Shown here in pieces: positions 38,301 to 45,947 of a stretch of 64,000 nt of DNA; position 1 is the first letter of the stretch, and every line of letters starts with the position of its first letter. Below the pieces are notes generated by a model that made no database searches, was not told where the DNA came from, and saw only the letters and a list, made by a program, of their open reading frames with translations. The DNA is from Lentisphaerae bacterium GWF2_57_35 (lineage in GTDB: Bacteria; Verrucomicrobiota; Kiritimatiellia; CAIQIC01; GWF2-57-35): NCBI GenBank assembly GCA_001804865.1, contig MHBK01000042.1, positions 27,479-91,478 on the forward strand, written 5' to 3'. A program made the translations under genes and the position numbers.

Positions 38301-38583
38301 CAACTCCACGGAATTCGTCGCCGACACCGACCCGACGGATGAAGACGACTTCCTACAAATTTCTTCCATCCAGCGCATCAACAACGAAACCCGAGTCTAC
38401 TTCAAATCGTCGGCCAACCGGGTGTACGAATTGGAGTCCTGTTCCATCCTGAACCAGGCCAACTGGCAGGGCGTGGAAGGGCAAACAAGCTACGTCGGCA
38501 CGGGCGTGGACCAGGATTACCTGACCGATTCCAGCGCCACAGCCGGTCTCCGAAATTATGAGCTGAAAGTGCGATTGCCTTGA
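35305..38583 (+). CDS. Pmp-like secreted beta-helix protein
   Basis: 1092 residues with a signal peptide MKRILWSLGILLAGLTLNSL. From ~90 to ~900 there are dozens of GGG(I/L/V)Y turns, such as YGGGLSIRNG and YGGGIYVSSS, the pattern of chlamydial polymorphic membrane proteins and related right-handed beta-helices; FxxN motifs are not obvious. The C-terminus (MDSDEDRMTDNWEEHYGLNP, then DPDDDSFDNSTEFVADTDPT) has the same Asp-rich GTDP module as its neighbours and ends LKVRLP. No autotransporter barrel is visible, so export must use another route. It has its own GGAGAG site and reads away from the minus-strand genes. Likely a surface fibre or adhesin. Confidence 0.88.
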   Translation: MKRILWSLGILLAGLTLNSLAAVRIQGGASYNTITAAVAAAVNGNVILVSTGLYAEAVNIAGRNITLDGCYNTSFSAKVAGGKTVIEPVNCSALYISDASVTLTDLDLTGGGMANNSLLYGGGLSIRNGSTVTAANCRVYGNHVNGYGGGIYVSSSSLWLTNTLVSNNTALSYTFLGSDYTGYGGGIALQNAVLYTDGSTLVVTNGTDGEGGGLYLFNSRATFPSASTRIFNNWAAYGGGVAARNRSYFELASGAKLYGNVASAAGGGLWLSNQSTGLIAGTETLVGIQYLGGPNAAPCGGGVYAEKSTLNVWDDSSFNYNAASLKGGAIYASNSVICVDNAHIGRYGVGNSNSAQYGGGAYLADGSRLILTNGAVVKFSHASIHGGGIYAEGSTLLVYSNVVFGGTQWLDRNSAQTGRGGGIYALNSTQYISGATIRHNAAHEFGGGVYTYFGKADYYDTRIERNQVDHTMLGGGGGLTVYGAQLNLHRLNISSNRAAYNAGGAQISGSKAELVDCVFSDNVSSNSAGGLSLFNTQTNRLIRVTMTGNSAKGHGGAAVISSWGLVELEDCTFTGNLADSDGDGAGHGGALYLTCSNIVIRSTGAAAVFGGNQAGRGGAIYAAGAKRVELNGSVQLMQGAAQYGGALYACSGAVVRCTETNGAAPQLYSNLASDSGGGIYAEGSGTEVHLDGVRVGRKTHGVSQGNLAEGAYFGSGGGGVYLDHAALFARNSRFEYNASTKSGGGLSMNGGRFVLSAAAPSETAIWPGAWIAGNSAAMYGGGAHLGDGGELILSNVMIACNAAAYGGGLYVEDFAQARLINTVVISNTAANTCGGIRLIASGTHATMIHCTVTRNSTGGVDVASGAELTMTNSIVYFNRGVGVSAGYAVTYSDVQGGYPGTGNLNVDPGFMNPDNLDCRLTYASKGGVVNAGTYCGISSDCIGEPRLFSSIPDMGAYEYNGATMDSDEDRMTDNWEEHYGLNPLSGTDAALDPDDDSFDNSTEFVADTDPTDEDDFLQISSIQRINNETRVYFKSSANRVYELESCSILNQANWQGVEGQTSYVGTGVDQDYLTDSSATAGLRNYELKVRLP

Positions 38584-38603
38584 GGGCACATCCTGCCACA
38601 ACA

Positions 38604-38712
38604 GCGGACGGCGACAGAGCGCCGTCCCTACCATTCTTTGCCGTGGGTAGGGCGCTCACTCCGCTGAGCGCCTTCCTTTCCCCATACGACCTGCGGCCAT
38701 ATCGAGATACGC
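38604..38712 (-). repeat. Dispersed GC repeat, copy at 38.6 kb
   Basis: Reading on the minus strand, a ~105-base element with GTATGGGGAAAGGAAGGCGC, then a TCAGCGGAGTGAGCGCC hairpin, CCTACCCACGGCAAAGAA and a GGACGGCGCTCTGTCGCCGTCC hairpin. Copies on the plus strand lie at 45063 and 55626. Non-coding. Confidence 0.75.
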
Positions 38713-38846
38713 CCCGCTCTTGATTCAGGCAACGCCGTTTATCGAGGTTGTTGACAGAACATCATATATCTAGAATTAATAGGGCGTGTGCAAAGTTGGG
38801 CGACAGCCCGCATTATGAAACAGATCGGGTACAAAAAGGAGCCATC

Positions 38847-39215
38847 ATGGATAACGAATCGTTACTGCAACGCCTTGTCAAACCCTTGTATCGAGCGAGA
38901 GGCTGGATGAAGCTCGCGGGCGTCATGTCGATCATTCAGGGAGTTCTCTCCATCCTGAGCCTCTGGGGCATCGTCGTTTGTTGGATTCCCATCTGGATGG
39001 GCGTTCTCCTGTGCGCCGCGTCCAACCGCATCCGGGCGGCTTTCGAAACCGACAGCGAAACCGAATTTCAGACCTCCATGGAAAAGCTTGGAACGTATTT
39101 CCGCCTGGTTGGAGTTCTTGCGATCGTCATGATCGTGGTCGCTGTCGTCGGGCTGCTCGCCGCCATCGCCATCCCCGCCTTCATCAAGGCGCGCCAAGCG
39201 GCCATGGGGCAGTAA
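38847..39215 (+). CDS. DUF5362-like small membrane protein
   Basis: 122 residues. Three hydrophobic segments: ~22-40, ~42-58 and ~92-112. The arrangement KPLYRARGWMKLAGVMSIIQ followed by GVLSILSLWGI... and a helix-loop with CAASNRIRAAF resembles DUF5362 proteins. The last segment, VGLLAAIAIPAFIKARQAA, is strikingly like the N-terminal helix of type IV pilins (GLLAAIAIPxFxxAR), but it is at the C-terminus here and there is no leader peptide. A good AAAAGGAG site supports the ATG at 38847 rather than an upstream start. Function unknown. Confidence 0.65.
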   Translation: MDNESLLQRLVKPLYRARGWMKLAGVMSIIQGVLSILSLWGIVVCWIPIWMGVLLCAASNRIRAAFETDSETEFQTSMEKLGTYFRLVGVLAIVMIVVAVVGLLAAIAIPAFIKARQAAMGQ

Positions 39216-39248
39216 ACAGAAAAATCGCGGCCTTGCATACAGGTCGGG

Positions 39249-42200
39249 TTACTCCACCCCAATCCGATACAGCCAAGGCCCGCTGCCCGAAACCGCGGCG
39301 TCCGTTACGGTATTCAGCGGAGCGACGCCCAGCAAGTTGGTATACAGCAGCACGGGGAACGCCCCGGCCATCAGGTTGGTCGTACGCGCGACCCGATAGC
39401 GCTTGCCGTCCACGCTGGCCCATTGCAGCACCAAGCCGCTGCCCGGAACGGAACTGGAGCGCGTAAGCCGCAGGCAGGAGGCCCCGTTGCGCGGATCCGT
39501 GCCGCTGCGCCATTCGGCATAATTGTTCAGGCCGTCGCCATCGTCGTCCGCATAATCGGAGCTGCCGTCGGTAAAGAGGCTGTGCGTCATCAACCAATCC
39601 GCGGGCACGCCGGAGCCGGTGAAAGGATATTCGAACGCGCCGATATCCGGTGCGGCCCCCACGATGCGCTTAAGGCCGGCCGCATCGTTTTCGCCGGCCA
39701 TCCAATCAAGAACGACGGCCTGGTCAATGCAGGGAGAACCCGTCTGGAGCCGCGCATAGTTGGTCGCCGCAAACGAGAGCATGGGGGTGTTCGTCAAATT
39801 GCCCGAGCCCGCCGGCAAGGGGAATGAGCAGGTGCGCGTGAAGGCGACCGCAGCGGCAACCGTGTTGGTATAGTTGGGCGACTTGGGCGCGGTGTTGAAA
39901 TAAACGATGCAATTCGTGTACCGCCCGCCGTTGTCGTTCCAAGCCCCCCCGCCATCGCCCGTCGCGTTGTTGCTCACCATCGTACAGTTGATGAAATCCC
40001 CTCCATACCAGCAGAAAAAGCCGCCTCCCCGGAAGGAGGAATTGCCCGACACGAGAGAGTTGTACATGCGTGCGCCGGAGTTTACATACGCCCCTCCGCC
40101 GTAGGAACTGCCGATATTTTTCATGATCCGACAACGATTGACCAACGCTTCGCCGCTGAGCATGAAGCCGCCGCCATAAGGCGCCGTGTTGTTGCTGATC
40201 GCACAATCGACCACCCGGCTCTTGCCGTTCAGATCGATGCCGCCGCCGTTGTTTGTGGCGAAGTTGCCGTAGACGACGCAACGCTCCACCAATCCCGAAG
40301 AACCTTCCGCATTGACGCCGCCGCCATAGTTGGCGCGGTTGTAGGCGATGACCGAGTCCCGCACGATCCCGCCCCAATACAATCGAATGCCGCCGCCGTT
40401 GTTGGCGCAACCGTTGCTGCGGATGGTGCAGCCCTGTACATAGCCGTGATCGCTTGCGCCCCAACAGAGCACGCCGCCGCCATAAGAGGCCGCATTGCCT
40501 TCGATCGAACAATCGATCAACGTCCCGCCGAAATAACACACCGCGCCGCCGCCGTCCCAGGCCTTATTGCCCCGCATCACGCAGTTGCTGACCACGCCGC
40601 CATGATCCAGATTGAGCGCGCCGCCGGCGGCGCTCGCGTAGTTGGAGACGAACGCGGCGTTGGCAATGTAGCCGCCGTAATAACACGAGATGGCGCCGCC
40701 CCACTGCCCGGTATTCACCTGAAAATGCCCGCCCAGGACGGTTCCGCCATAATCCAACATGACGGCGCCGCCGTGATTCTGCGTCTGGTTGAGTCGTCCC
40801 GTGCAACTGAGCAGTTCGCCGCCTTCGGAGCAAAACGCTCCGCCGCCGTCGCCGGCGGCTTGATTGCGGGCCAGCAGACAGCTCTTCAGGCTTCCGCCGG
40901 CTTTAAGATAGACCGCGCCGCCCCGATCGGCCGCCATGTTGGCCTCCAGCGCGCAACGCTCCAGCACGCCGGCCCGGTCCATGTAGACGCCCCCGCCCGA
41001 CTGCGACGCGGCGTTATTCACGATCCGGCAGTCTTCCATCCGTCCGCCGGCGGCCTGGATAAAGACGCCGCCGCCATACGCCGCCGCGCCGTTGGAAATG
41101 CTCACCTGCACCACGCGCGCGTTGGAGTGATTCAGTTCCAGACAGCGATTCAAGCCGCGCCCGTTCAGCGTGGTCACCAGGGCGCCCTGCATGGATTGAA
41201 GGATCACGCCCTTGTTCAGTTCCACCGGCCCGGTCAGGTTATACATGCCGTTGGTCATGTAGATCACGGCGCCGTCGTTCGCGGCGCGCGCGGCATCGCA
41301 CGGATTGGTGGCGGCGGTCAGCCAACTGGCAAACGGCCAGGCGTGCGATCCGGTGCGCGAGACGTACAAAGGCCCGCTCACAAGATTGGTCTGGAGCAAT
41401 GGGATGAACTCGGCCTGCTGGCCGGGGGCGTTGAGATGATGCAGCAGCAGCACGCCTTCCACGCCGTCGCGCTGGCAGGCGGATCGATCGTAACGAATAA
41501 GAATGTTCGTGCAGGGCTGGGCGTCGAAAAGAAACCTTCCTGGCATCGACGGATACGCCAAACCGGGATTGAACGCATCGTAGGCGCGCCTCGGCGTCCG
41601 ATCCCGACTGAAGCCGTCCACGACCGTTTCCATATGATATTGAAAGCGGGTGTTGGTCGCCGAAAGTCCCAAATCCCCGGCCCTCGCCAGCAGGAAATAA
41701 GCGCCCGAATGAAACACGGCCGTCGGCAGGCCGGTGGCCGCCACGCCATGAAGGTCGGCTTGAAAAACGGATTCATCCGTCCCCAGGTCTTTAACCCAGG
41801 TGCCGAACACATCGCTGGGATCGTCGCTCACCAACGAGTAGGAGTCGCTGCGCAAGATGCGATCCGCCAGACCGTCGCCGTTCAAATCGACATGAGCCTC
41901 CAGCCGGCACGCGTTGAGCGACGGCAGGGGTTGCGTCAAGGCCACGCCGAAAGCGATCCAGGCATTGGAAAACGAACCGCCCACAGTTTGCAGGGCCGGC
42001 CAGTCCGTCATGATTCCGCATCCGCGGACGGAACCGTAGACGGCTTGATTGGTGCTGCGCCAATGCAGGGCGAAGGCGCTGGTCAACGAAACCCAGTTGG
42101 ACGGAAAGGAGCTGCCGGTACGCACGCCCTGCCCCGTCAGCGCCAGATTCACCGTGCCGGTGACGGCGCCCAGCGTGATCTGCGTGCTCGTACAACTCAA

Positions 42201-44528
42201 GACCGAGGCCGGGCGCACGACCGCGTGCAGCGCCAGCCGCAGGGTAGCGCCGGCGGCCGGTTGAATCGTCATATAACCCGATTCCTCGCTCAACCAGTGG
42301 CGGGGCAGCGCTCCATCGGAGGTCGGCTGGGTCTCGGCCACGGCCGGCGCGTGCGCATTGCGCAGTTGGTTCGGCGCGGCTGTCAGGCGCACAGGCAAGG
42401 TCGTGGAGGCATAAGCGGCCAAGACCACATTGGTCCCCCACGGGAAGCTGTAGGCCGCGCCGGGCACATCGGCCAGGCTCTCGTAACCCAGCCGCAAGGT
42501 CTGCACCGCACCCGAACGGTTGACAATCCGCACCTGCCGCTCCATTTGCGTGACGGAGCCGGCGGCCAACAAATCGAACGAGCCGTGAACGGTCCCCGGA
42601 AAGTTGGTTGAGTACGCGATGAGGGAAGCATTCAGGGCGTTGGTTAGATCCAGCCGCCCCGCGCCCGCGCGGCTGGGCTGCCAGCGCGGAGGAACGCCGT
42701 TGGTGAGGGCATAAAGATCGTGCGAGGCCGAATTCAACATCAACGCCTTGAGTTCCTCCAGCGTCGCCGTCGGAAAACGCTGTTTCAAGAGCGCCATCGC
42801 CCCCGCCGCCACCGGCGACGCGCAGGAGGTGCCGTTGAAGTTTCCGCCCTCACTGCCCGTTCCCGTTTTGGGCGCCATGACCTCCGTGGGCGCTGAAATA
42901 TCCGGCTTCAAAATGCCGTTCAAGGCCGGCCCCTGCGAGCTGTAATCCACGATCGTGTCGGCCCGAGAAGTCAGAAACATCGCGGCGTCGCCCGACACTT
43001 CCGCCTTCACGCCGCCCGCCAGGTTCGATTTGATAAGGCCTCCGTCCGTCTGCGAAATCATCAGCGAAGGAATCGTAATCGACGGATCGGACCCGCCCAT
43101 GGTCGCCGGGGAACCGGCGCGGTTATTGGCCACGATCACCGCCCGCGCGCCCGCGTTCTGGGCATTCTTAACCTTGACGACAAAATCGTACGAGCCGCGG
43201 TCCACCAGGCAGATGTTGTTGTTGACGGCGGCGGCATTGATCAGCGGCGTGCCCGCCAGCGGCGGATCGGCATAGACCACGTTGGTCAGAATGGACGCCG
43301 AGGGCGGCGGCCCGAATTCGGCCCCGGCCGCTTCATACAAGCCGGTGATGGAAGACGGACTGCGCAGTCGCAGCGCTAGGGCGAAATACGTGTCGTGCAA
43401 GGCCGCTGCCGTCACCACGCTGCGCTCGCCGCGGCAACCGGAGATAAAGAAAGTATCGTAGTCGTTGCCGGCGGACTGCACCACCATCACCCCCGCCAGC
43501 GACGCATTTTCGATGGCCAGGAAAGAAAGATCGTCCGGGGGCGAAAAATAGGAGCCGATGGAGATGTTAACGACGTCCAGCCGGTCGGTATAAACCCCGT
43601 CGCCGTCCGGATCGACAGCCCAATCCAGCGCCTGCGGCACCAGGAACGTCGAACCGCTGCACCCAAAAACGCGCAAGCCATACAAGGTTGCGCCGGGGGC
43701 GACGCCCGGGGGAATGCGCAGGAACTGAAGCGGGGTATTGGTATTGTAAGACCCGTGAAAAGGAGTTCCATTCGTAGTCACCCCCAACCCGCCCGCCACA
43801 CCCGCGACGGACGTCCCGTGACCGTCGCAATCCATCGGATCGGGATCGGGCCGCGGAATCGTGTAGCCGTCGTAATCGTCGCCGCAAAAATCGTAGCCGC
43901 CCGCCACCTTGGCGTTGGGGAACAACCCCGGCAGATCGTCGATGCGCGTGCCGTCGTTCTGCTCATAACCGGAACCGGGCCCGCCGAAATCGGCGTGCAG
44001 ATAATCGAGACCGGTGTCGATGATGCCCAGTCGAACGCCTGCGCCGGTCAGGTTCGTGGAGGCCCATTGCCAGGCCGCCGTCGCGCCGATCGAAGCATCG
44101 GGCGTCGCCACGGGATTCGGCTGCATCGGACGGATGGGCCGAACCTGCCTGACGCCCGGCAGCATCCGCAGCAACGGCACGTCATCGGGAGCGACCAACA
44201 CCGCCAGTCCGCTGGCCGTATGCTGCATCCCGTAGAGTTCGCTCACGCTGACTCCCGTCTGCGTCAACGCCCTGCGCAACCGATCCTGCGCCGCAACGAT
44301 GCGGCCCATCTGCGTCCGCGCCGAAACCGTCGCCCGAGCTTCCACCGCAACCGCGTTCAGGCCCGGAGCAGAGGACTCCTTGGCGCGCAAATACGTTCGA
44401 ACGGCGGGCTCTTCTTCCAGCTCCAAAAATACCGCCATCCGGTCCTGGGGAGAACGCGCCGCCGGACTGTTGACCGCCATGCAAAAAAGGAACAACGCCA
44501 GAATGAAACCGTGACGATATGTGCTCAT
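39249..44528 (-). CDS. Giant secreted S8 subtilase with PA insert and Pmp-like beta-helix
   Basis: 1759 residues. Signal peptide ~1-24, propeptide to ~145, then a subtilase with D171 (LGIIDTGLDY), H237 (GHGTSVAG) and S568 (NGTSCASP), so the triad is intact. A protease-associated domain is inserted at ~425-515 (NNNICLVDRGSYDFV). After beta-rich regions (~640-1110) a Pmp-like beta-helix (~1170-1640) has about twenty GGG(V/A/G) turns with repeated N-C-G patterns. The C-terminus has DDDGDGLNNYAEWRSGTDPR and a beta module ending LYRIGVE. It differs from the subtilase at 25045 by size, PA insert and presence of the GTDP module. Start chosen for the signal peptide. Confidence 0.88.
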   Translation of the reverse strand: MSTYRHGFILALFLFCMAVNSPAARSPQDRMAVFLELEEEPAVRTYLRAKESSAPGLNAVAVEARATVSARTQMGRIVAAQDRLRRALTQTGVSVSELYGMQHTASGLAVLVAPDDVPLLRMLPGVRQVRPIRPMQPNPVATPDASIGATAAWQWASTNLTGAGVRLGIIDTGLDYLHADFGGPGSGYEQNDGTRIDDLPGLFPNAKVAGGYDFCGDDYDGYTIPRPDPDPMDCDGHGTSVAGVAGGLGVTTNGTPFHGSYNTNTPLQFLRIPPGVAPGATLYGLRVFGCSGSTFLVPQALDWAVDPDGDGVYTDRLDVVNISIGSYFSPPDDLSFLAIENASLAGVMVVQSAGNDYDTFFISGCRGERSVVTAAALHDTYFALALRLRSPSSITGLYEAAGAEFGPPPSASILTNVVYADPPLAGTPLINAAAVNNNICLVDRGSYDFVVKVKNAQNAGARAVIVANNRAGSPATMGGSDPSITIPSLMISQTDGGLIKSNLAGGVKAEVSGDAAMFLTSRADTIVDYSSQGPALNGILKPDISAPTEVMAPKTGTGSEGGNFNGTSCASPVAAGAMALLKQRFPTATLEELKALMLNSASHDLYALTNGVPPRWQPSRAGAGRLDLTNALNASLIAYSTNFPGTVHGSFDLLAAGSVTQMERQVRIVNRSGAVQTLRLGYESLADVPGAAYSFPWGTNVVLAAYASTTLPVRLTAAPNQLRNAHAPAVAETQPTSDGALPRHWLSEESGYMTIQPAAGATLRLALHAVVRPASVLSCTSTQITLGAVTGTVNLALTGQGVRTGSSFPSNWVSLTSAFALHWRSTNQAVYGSVRGCGIMTDWPALQTVGGSFSNAWIAFGVALTQPLPSLNACRLEAHVDLNGDGLADRILRSDSYSLVSDDPSDVFGTWVKDLGTDESVFQADLHGVAATGLPTAVFHSGAYFLLARAGDLGLSATNTRFQYHMETVVDGFSRDRTPRRAYDAFNPGLAYPSMPGRFLFDAQPCTNILIRYDRSACQRDGVEGVLLLHHLNAPGQQAEFIPLLQTNLVSGPLYVSRTGSHAWPFASWLTAATNPCDAARAANDGAVIYMTNGMYNLTGPVELNKGVILQSMQGALVTTLNGRGLNRCLELNHSNARVVQVSISNGAAAYGGGVFIQAAGGRMEDCRIVNNAASQSGGGVYMDRAGVLERCALEANMAADRGGAVYLKAGGSLKSCLLARNQAAGDGGGAFCSEGGELLSCTGRLNQTQNHGGAVMLDYGGTVLGGHFQVNTGQWGGAISCYYGGYIANAAFVSNYASAAGGALNLDHGGVVSNCVMRGNKAWDGGGAVCYFGGTLIDCSIEGNAASYGGGVLCWGASDHGYVQGCTIRSNGCANNGGGIRLYWGGIVRDSVIAYNRANYGGGVNAEGSSGLVERCVVYGNFATNNGGGIDLNGKSRVVDCAISNNTAPYGGGFMLSGEALVNRCRIMKNIGSSYGGGAYVNSGARMYNSLVSGNSSFRGGGFFCWYGGDFINCTMVSNNATGDGGGAWNDNGGRYTNCIVYFNTAPKSPNYTNTVAAAVAFTRTCSFPLPAGSGNLTNTPMLSFAATNYARLQTGSPCIDQAVVLDWMAGENDAAGLKRIVGAAPDIGAFEYPFTGSGVPADWLMTHSLFTDGSSDYADDDGDGLNNYAEWRSGTDPRNGASCLRLTRSSSVPGSGLVLQWASVDGKRYRVARTTNLMAGAFPVLLYTNLLGVAPLNTVTDAAVSGSGPWLYRIGVE

Positions 44529-44712
44529 GATCACTCCCTGTTTGACCGGCAACTTTTATCCCGCTAGAAAGCCGTCCGGGATCAAACATCATTTCCCAGC
44601 GGATAACAAGTCCCGACAACACTCGTCCGGCAAACCCACAATATGCGCTCGCCTTTCCAAGGATTGGTTCAAGATCCATTCGTTATCCCCCATTCATCCG
44701 GGCGAAGTCCTC

Positions 44713-44970
44713 ATGGAGGAGTTCCTCAAACCAATGAACCTTTCGCAGTATCGTCTGGCGAAGGACATCAGCGTTCCTCCCCGGCGAATCAACGAGATTG
44801 TTCACGGCGACCGAGCCATCACAGCGGACACGGCATTGCGACTCGGGCGCTTCTTCGGAATCTCCCCCCAGTTCTGGCTCAACCTCCAAACCCACTTCGA
44901 TCTCGCGCAAAAAGAGGATCGAATTGGAAGCCGTCTGGATCATGAGGTTCATGCCCTGGCCATAGCATGA
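44713..44970 (+). CDS. HigA-type antitoxin (XRE), orphan, start uncertain
   Basis: 85 residues from the first usable ATG: MEEFLKPMNLSQYRLAKDIS then RRINEIVHGDRAIT and FFGISPQFWLNLQTH, the HigA/VapI XRE fold with its recognition helix. The usual N-terminal extension (LSPIHPGEVLMEEFL) is present upstream in frame but has no ATG, GTG or TTG start for it except one far upstream (44521, inside the neighbouring start region), so an altered or lost start is likely. No HigB toxin precedes it. Probably a stranded antitoxin or a standalone repressor. Confidence 0.6.
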   Translation: MEEFLKPMNLSQYRLAKDISVPPRRINEIVHGDRAITADTALRLGRFFGISPQFWLNLQTHFDLAQKEDRIGSRLDHEVHALAIA

Positions 44971-45062
44971 AGGAACAAGAAGGCGAACGAAGAGAATCTG
45001 GGAATAAACGCCGCCCGAGATATGCGACGTTAGAACAAAAGGTAAAAATGGAAGACTTAGGG

Positions 45063-45155
45063 TGCATCTTGACACGTCCGCAGATTGTATGGGGAAAAGA
45101 AGGCGCTCAGCGGAGTGAGCGCCCTACCCACGGCAAAAAAAGGCAGGGACGGTGT
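45063..45155 (+). repeat. Dispersed GC repeat, copy at 45.1 kb
   Basis: Starts TGCATCTTGACACG, then GATTGTATGGGGAAAAGAAG, a GGCGCTC-AGCGGA-GTGAGCGCC hairpin, CCTACCCACGGCAAAA and AGGCAGGGACGG. The final GGACGGCG hairpin arm is diverged. Copies at 38604 (minus) and 55626 (plus). Confidence 0.75.
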
Positions 45156-45249
45156 CAGCGCCGGTGGAAAATGCGTTAAAAGTCACCGGTTTAAAAACCG
45201 CCAGCGCAGCGAGGGCTGGGCTGGCGGGGTAAAGCGCCGTCAGATTTTT

Positions 45250-45330
45250 TTATCCGGTGGGGCCTTCGATCGGGGCGACCTCGGCATGGTGTAGGAGGCG
45301 GTCGAGCACGGCGGAGCCGCATTCGTAGCG
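45250..45330 (-). pseudogene. 3' fragment of an IstB-like (IS21 helper) gene
   Basis: The minus strand encodes ECGSAVLDRLLHHAEVAPIE then GPTG and a stop. This matches the C-terminal end of IstB-type ATP-binding helpers of IS21 transposons (..AVLDRLLHH..V..IEG). Nothing upstream in that frame belongs to IstB, so only about 25 codons remain. No inverted ends of an IS were found. It could be coincidental, but the agreement over about 18 residues is good. Confidence 0.45.
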
Positions 45331-45756
45331 CACGGGTTTTAATATGAATTCACCGGCCTGGGGGCAGGCCGGCTCCAAAAGAGTTCCTGGGCTTTGGAAA
45401 AGGGAGGCGAATTTTTCCAAGGGTTGGAAGATTTTTGGGTCGTCGTTTGGGATGGCCTTGACGCATCGCCGAGCGGGGTTTCGGCTCCTACAGAAGAGGA
45501 AAAGCTTCGCGAACCGCAACCCTCTCGTCGCGTCCGGCCTGGGAGCGGCTCCGTTCGAAGAGCAGATAAAGAAAGTTTCCAACGAATAGGAAGCGCAACG
45601 AATGGGGGGATGAAAAAATCATGCCCTTTTCCCTGATCGTCGCTCTGAGAACCGCACGAGCAAAATCTTTCTTCATTCGTTGCGCCTCTTCATTCGTTGG
45701 AAACCTGCTTCTCTGTTTAGCTCTGTAGAATTCGGGTCGGACCCTGGCAACTTCTG

Positions 45757-45878
45757 GCTGTCCGCCTTCGCTGAATTCGCCTTCTTCGAGATTGCCGAGG
45801 ATTTCCTTGGCGCGGTCGACGGCTTCCGTGGCAGAAAGACGATGCGGTCGTGCTTCTCGCTGATGAGGACATTGCAAA
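45757..45878 (-). pseudogene. Deleted and frameshifted copy of the mutS 3' end
   Basis: Two blocks match the mutS gene at 51545. One encodes AVDRAKEILGNLEEGEFSEG (mutS has VVDRAKEILGNLEEGEFSEG). The other, in a different frame, encodes NVLISEKHDRIVFL (mutS has NVLISEKNDRIAFL). In mutS about 65 further bases lie between these blocks. The order and strand agree, so this is a partial duplicate of mutS (or of a close mutS relative) with a deletion and frameshift. Non-functional. Confidence 0.8.
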
Positions 45879-45947
45879 TACTTAAATACGAGGACCCTTT
45901 GCCCCTCTGATAATCTGACCCTAATCGCCCTTCAAATTACTTTGACC

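Larger units (their letters stand above)
44971..45947. other. Degenerate intergenic region with repeats and gene remnants
   Basis: Nearly one kilobase with no intact gene. It holds a dispersed GC repeat (45063), an istB-like fragment (45250), a palindromic TTTTTCCAAGGGTTGGAA-like block (45413), a CTCCTACAGAA element (45488), and a mutS 3' fragment (45757). It looks like a decay zone collecting debris and repeats. Confidence 0.6.

Noticed and set aside
40446..42611. 721-codon plus-strand frame opposite the 39249-44528 protease
   Set aside because: Antisense shadow; the minus strand has a full subtilase triad, PA domain and repeats, while this frame has no recognisable domain.
45488..45877. 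Frame containing a MutS-like C-terminus as an intact gene
   Set aside because: The match is only about 25 residues, with the rest of MutS missing and a second block in another frame; treated as pseudogene.
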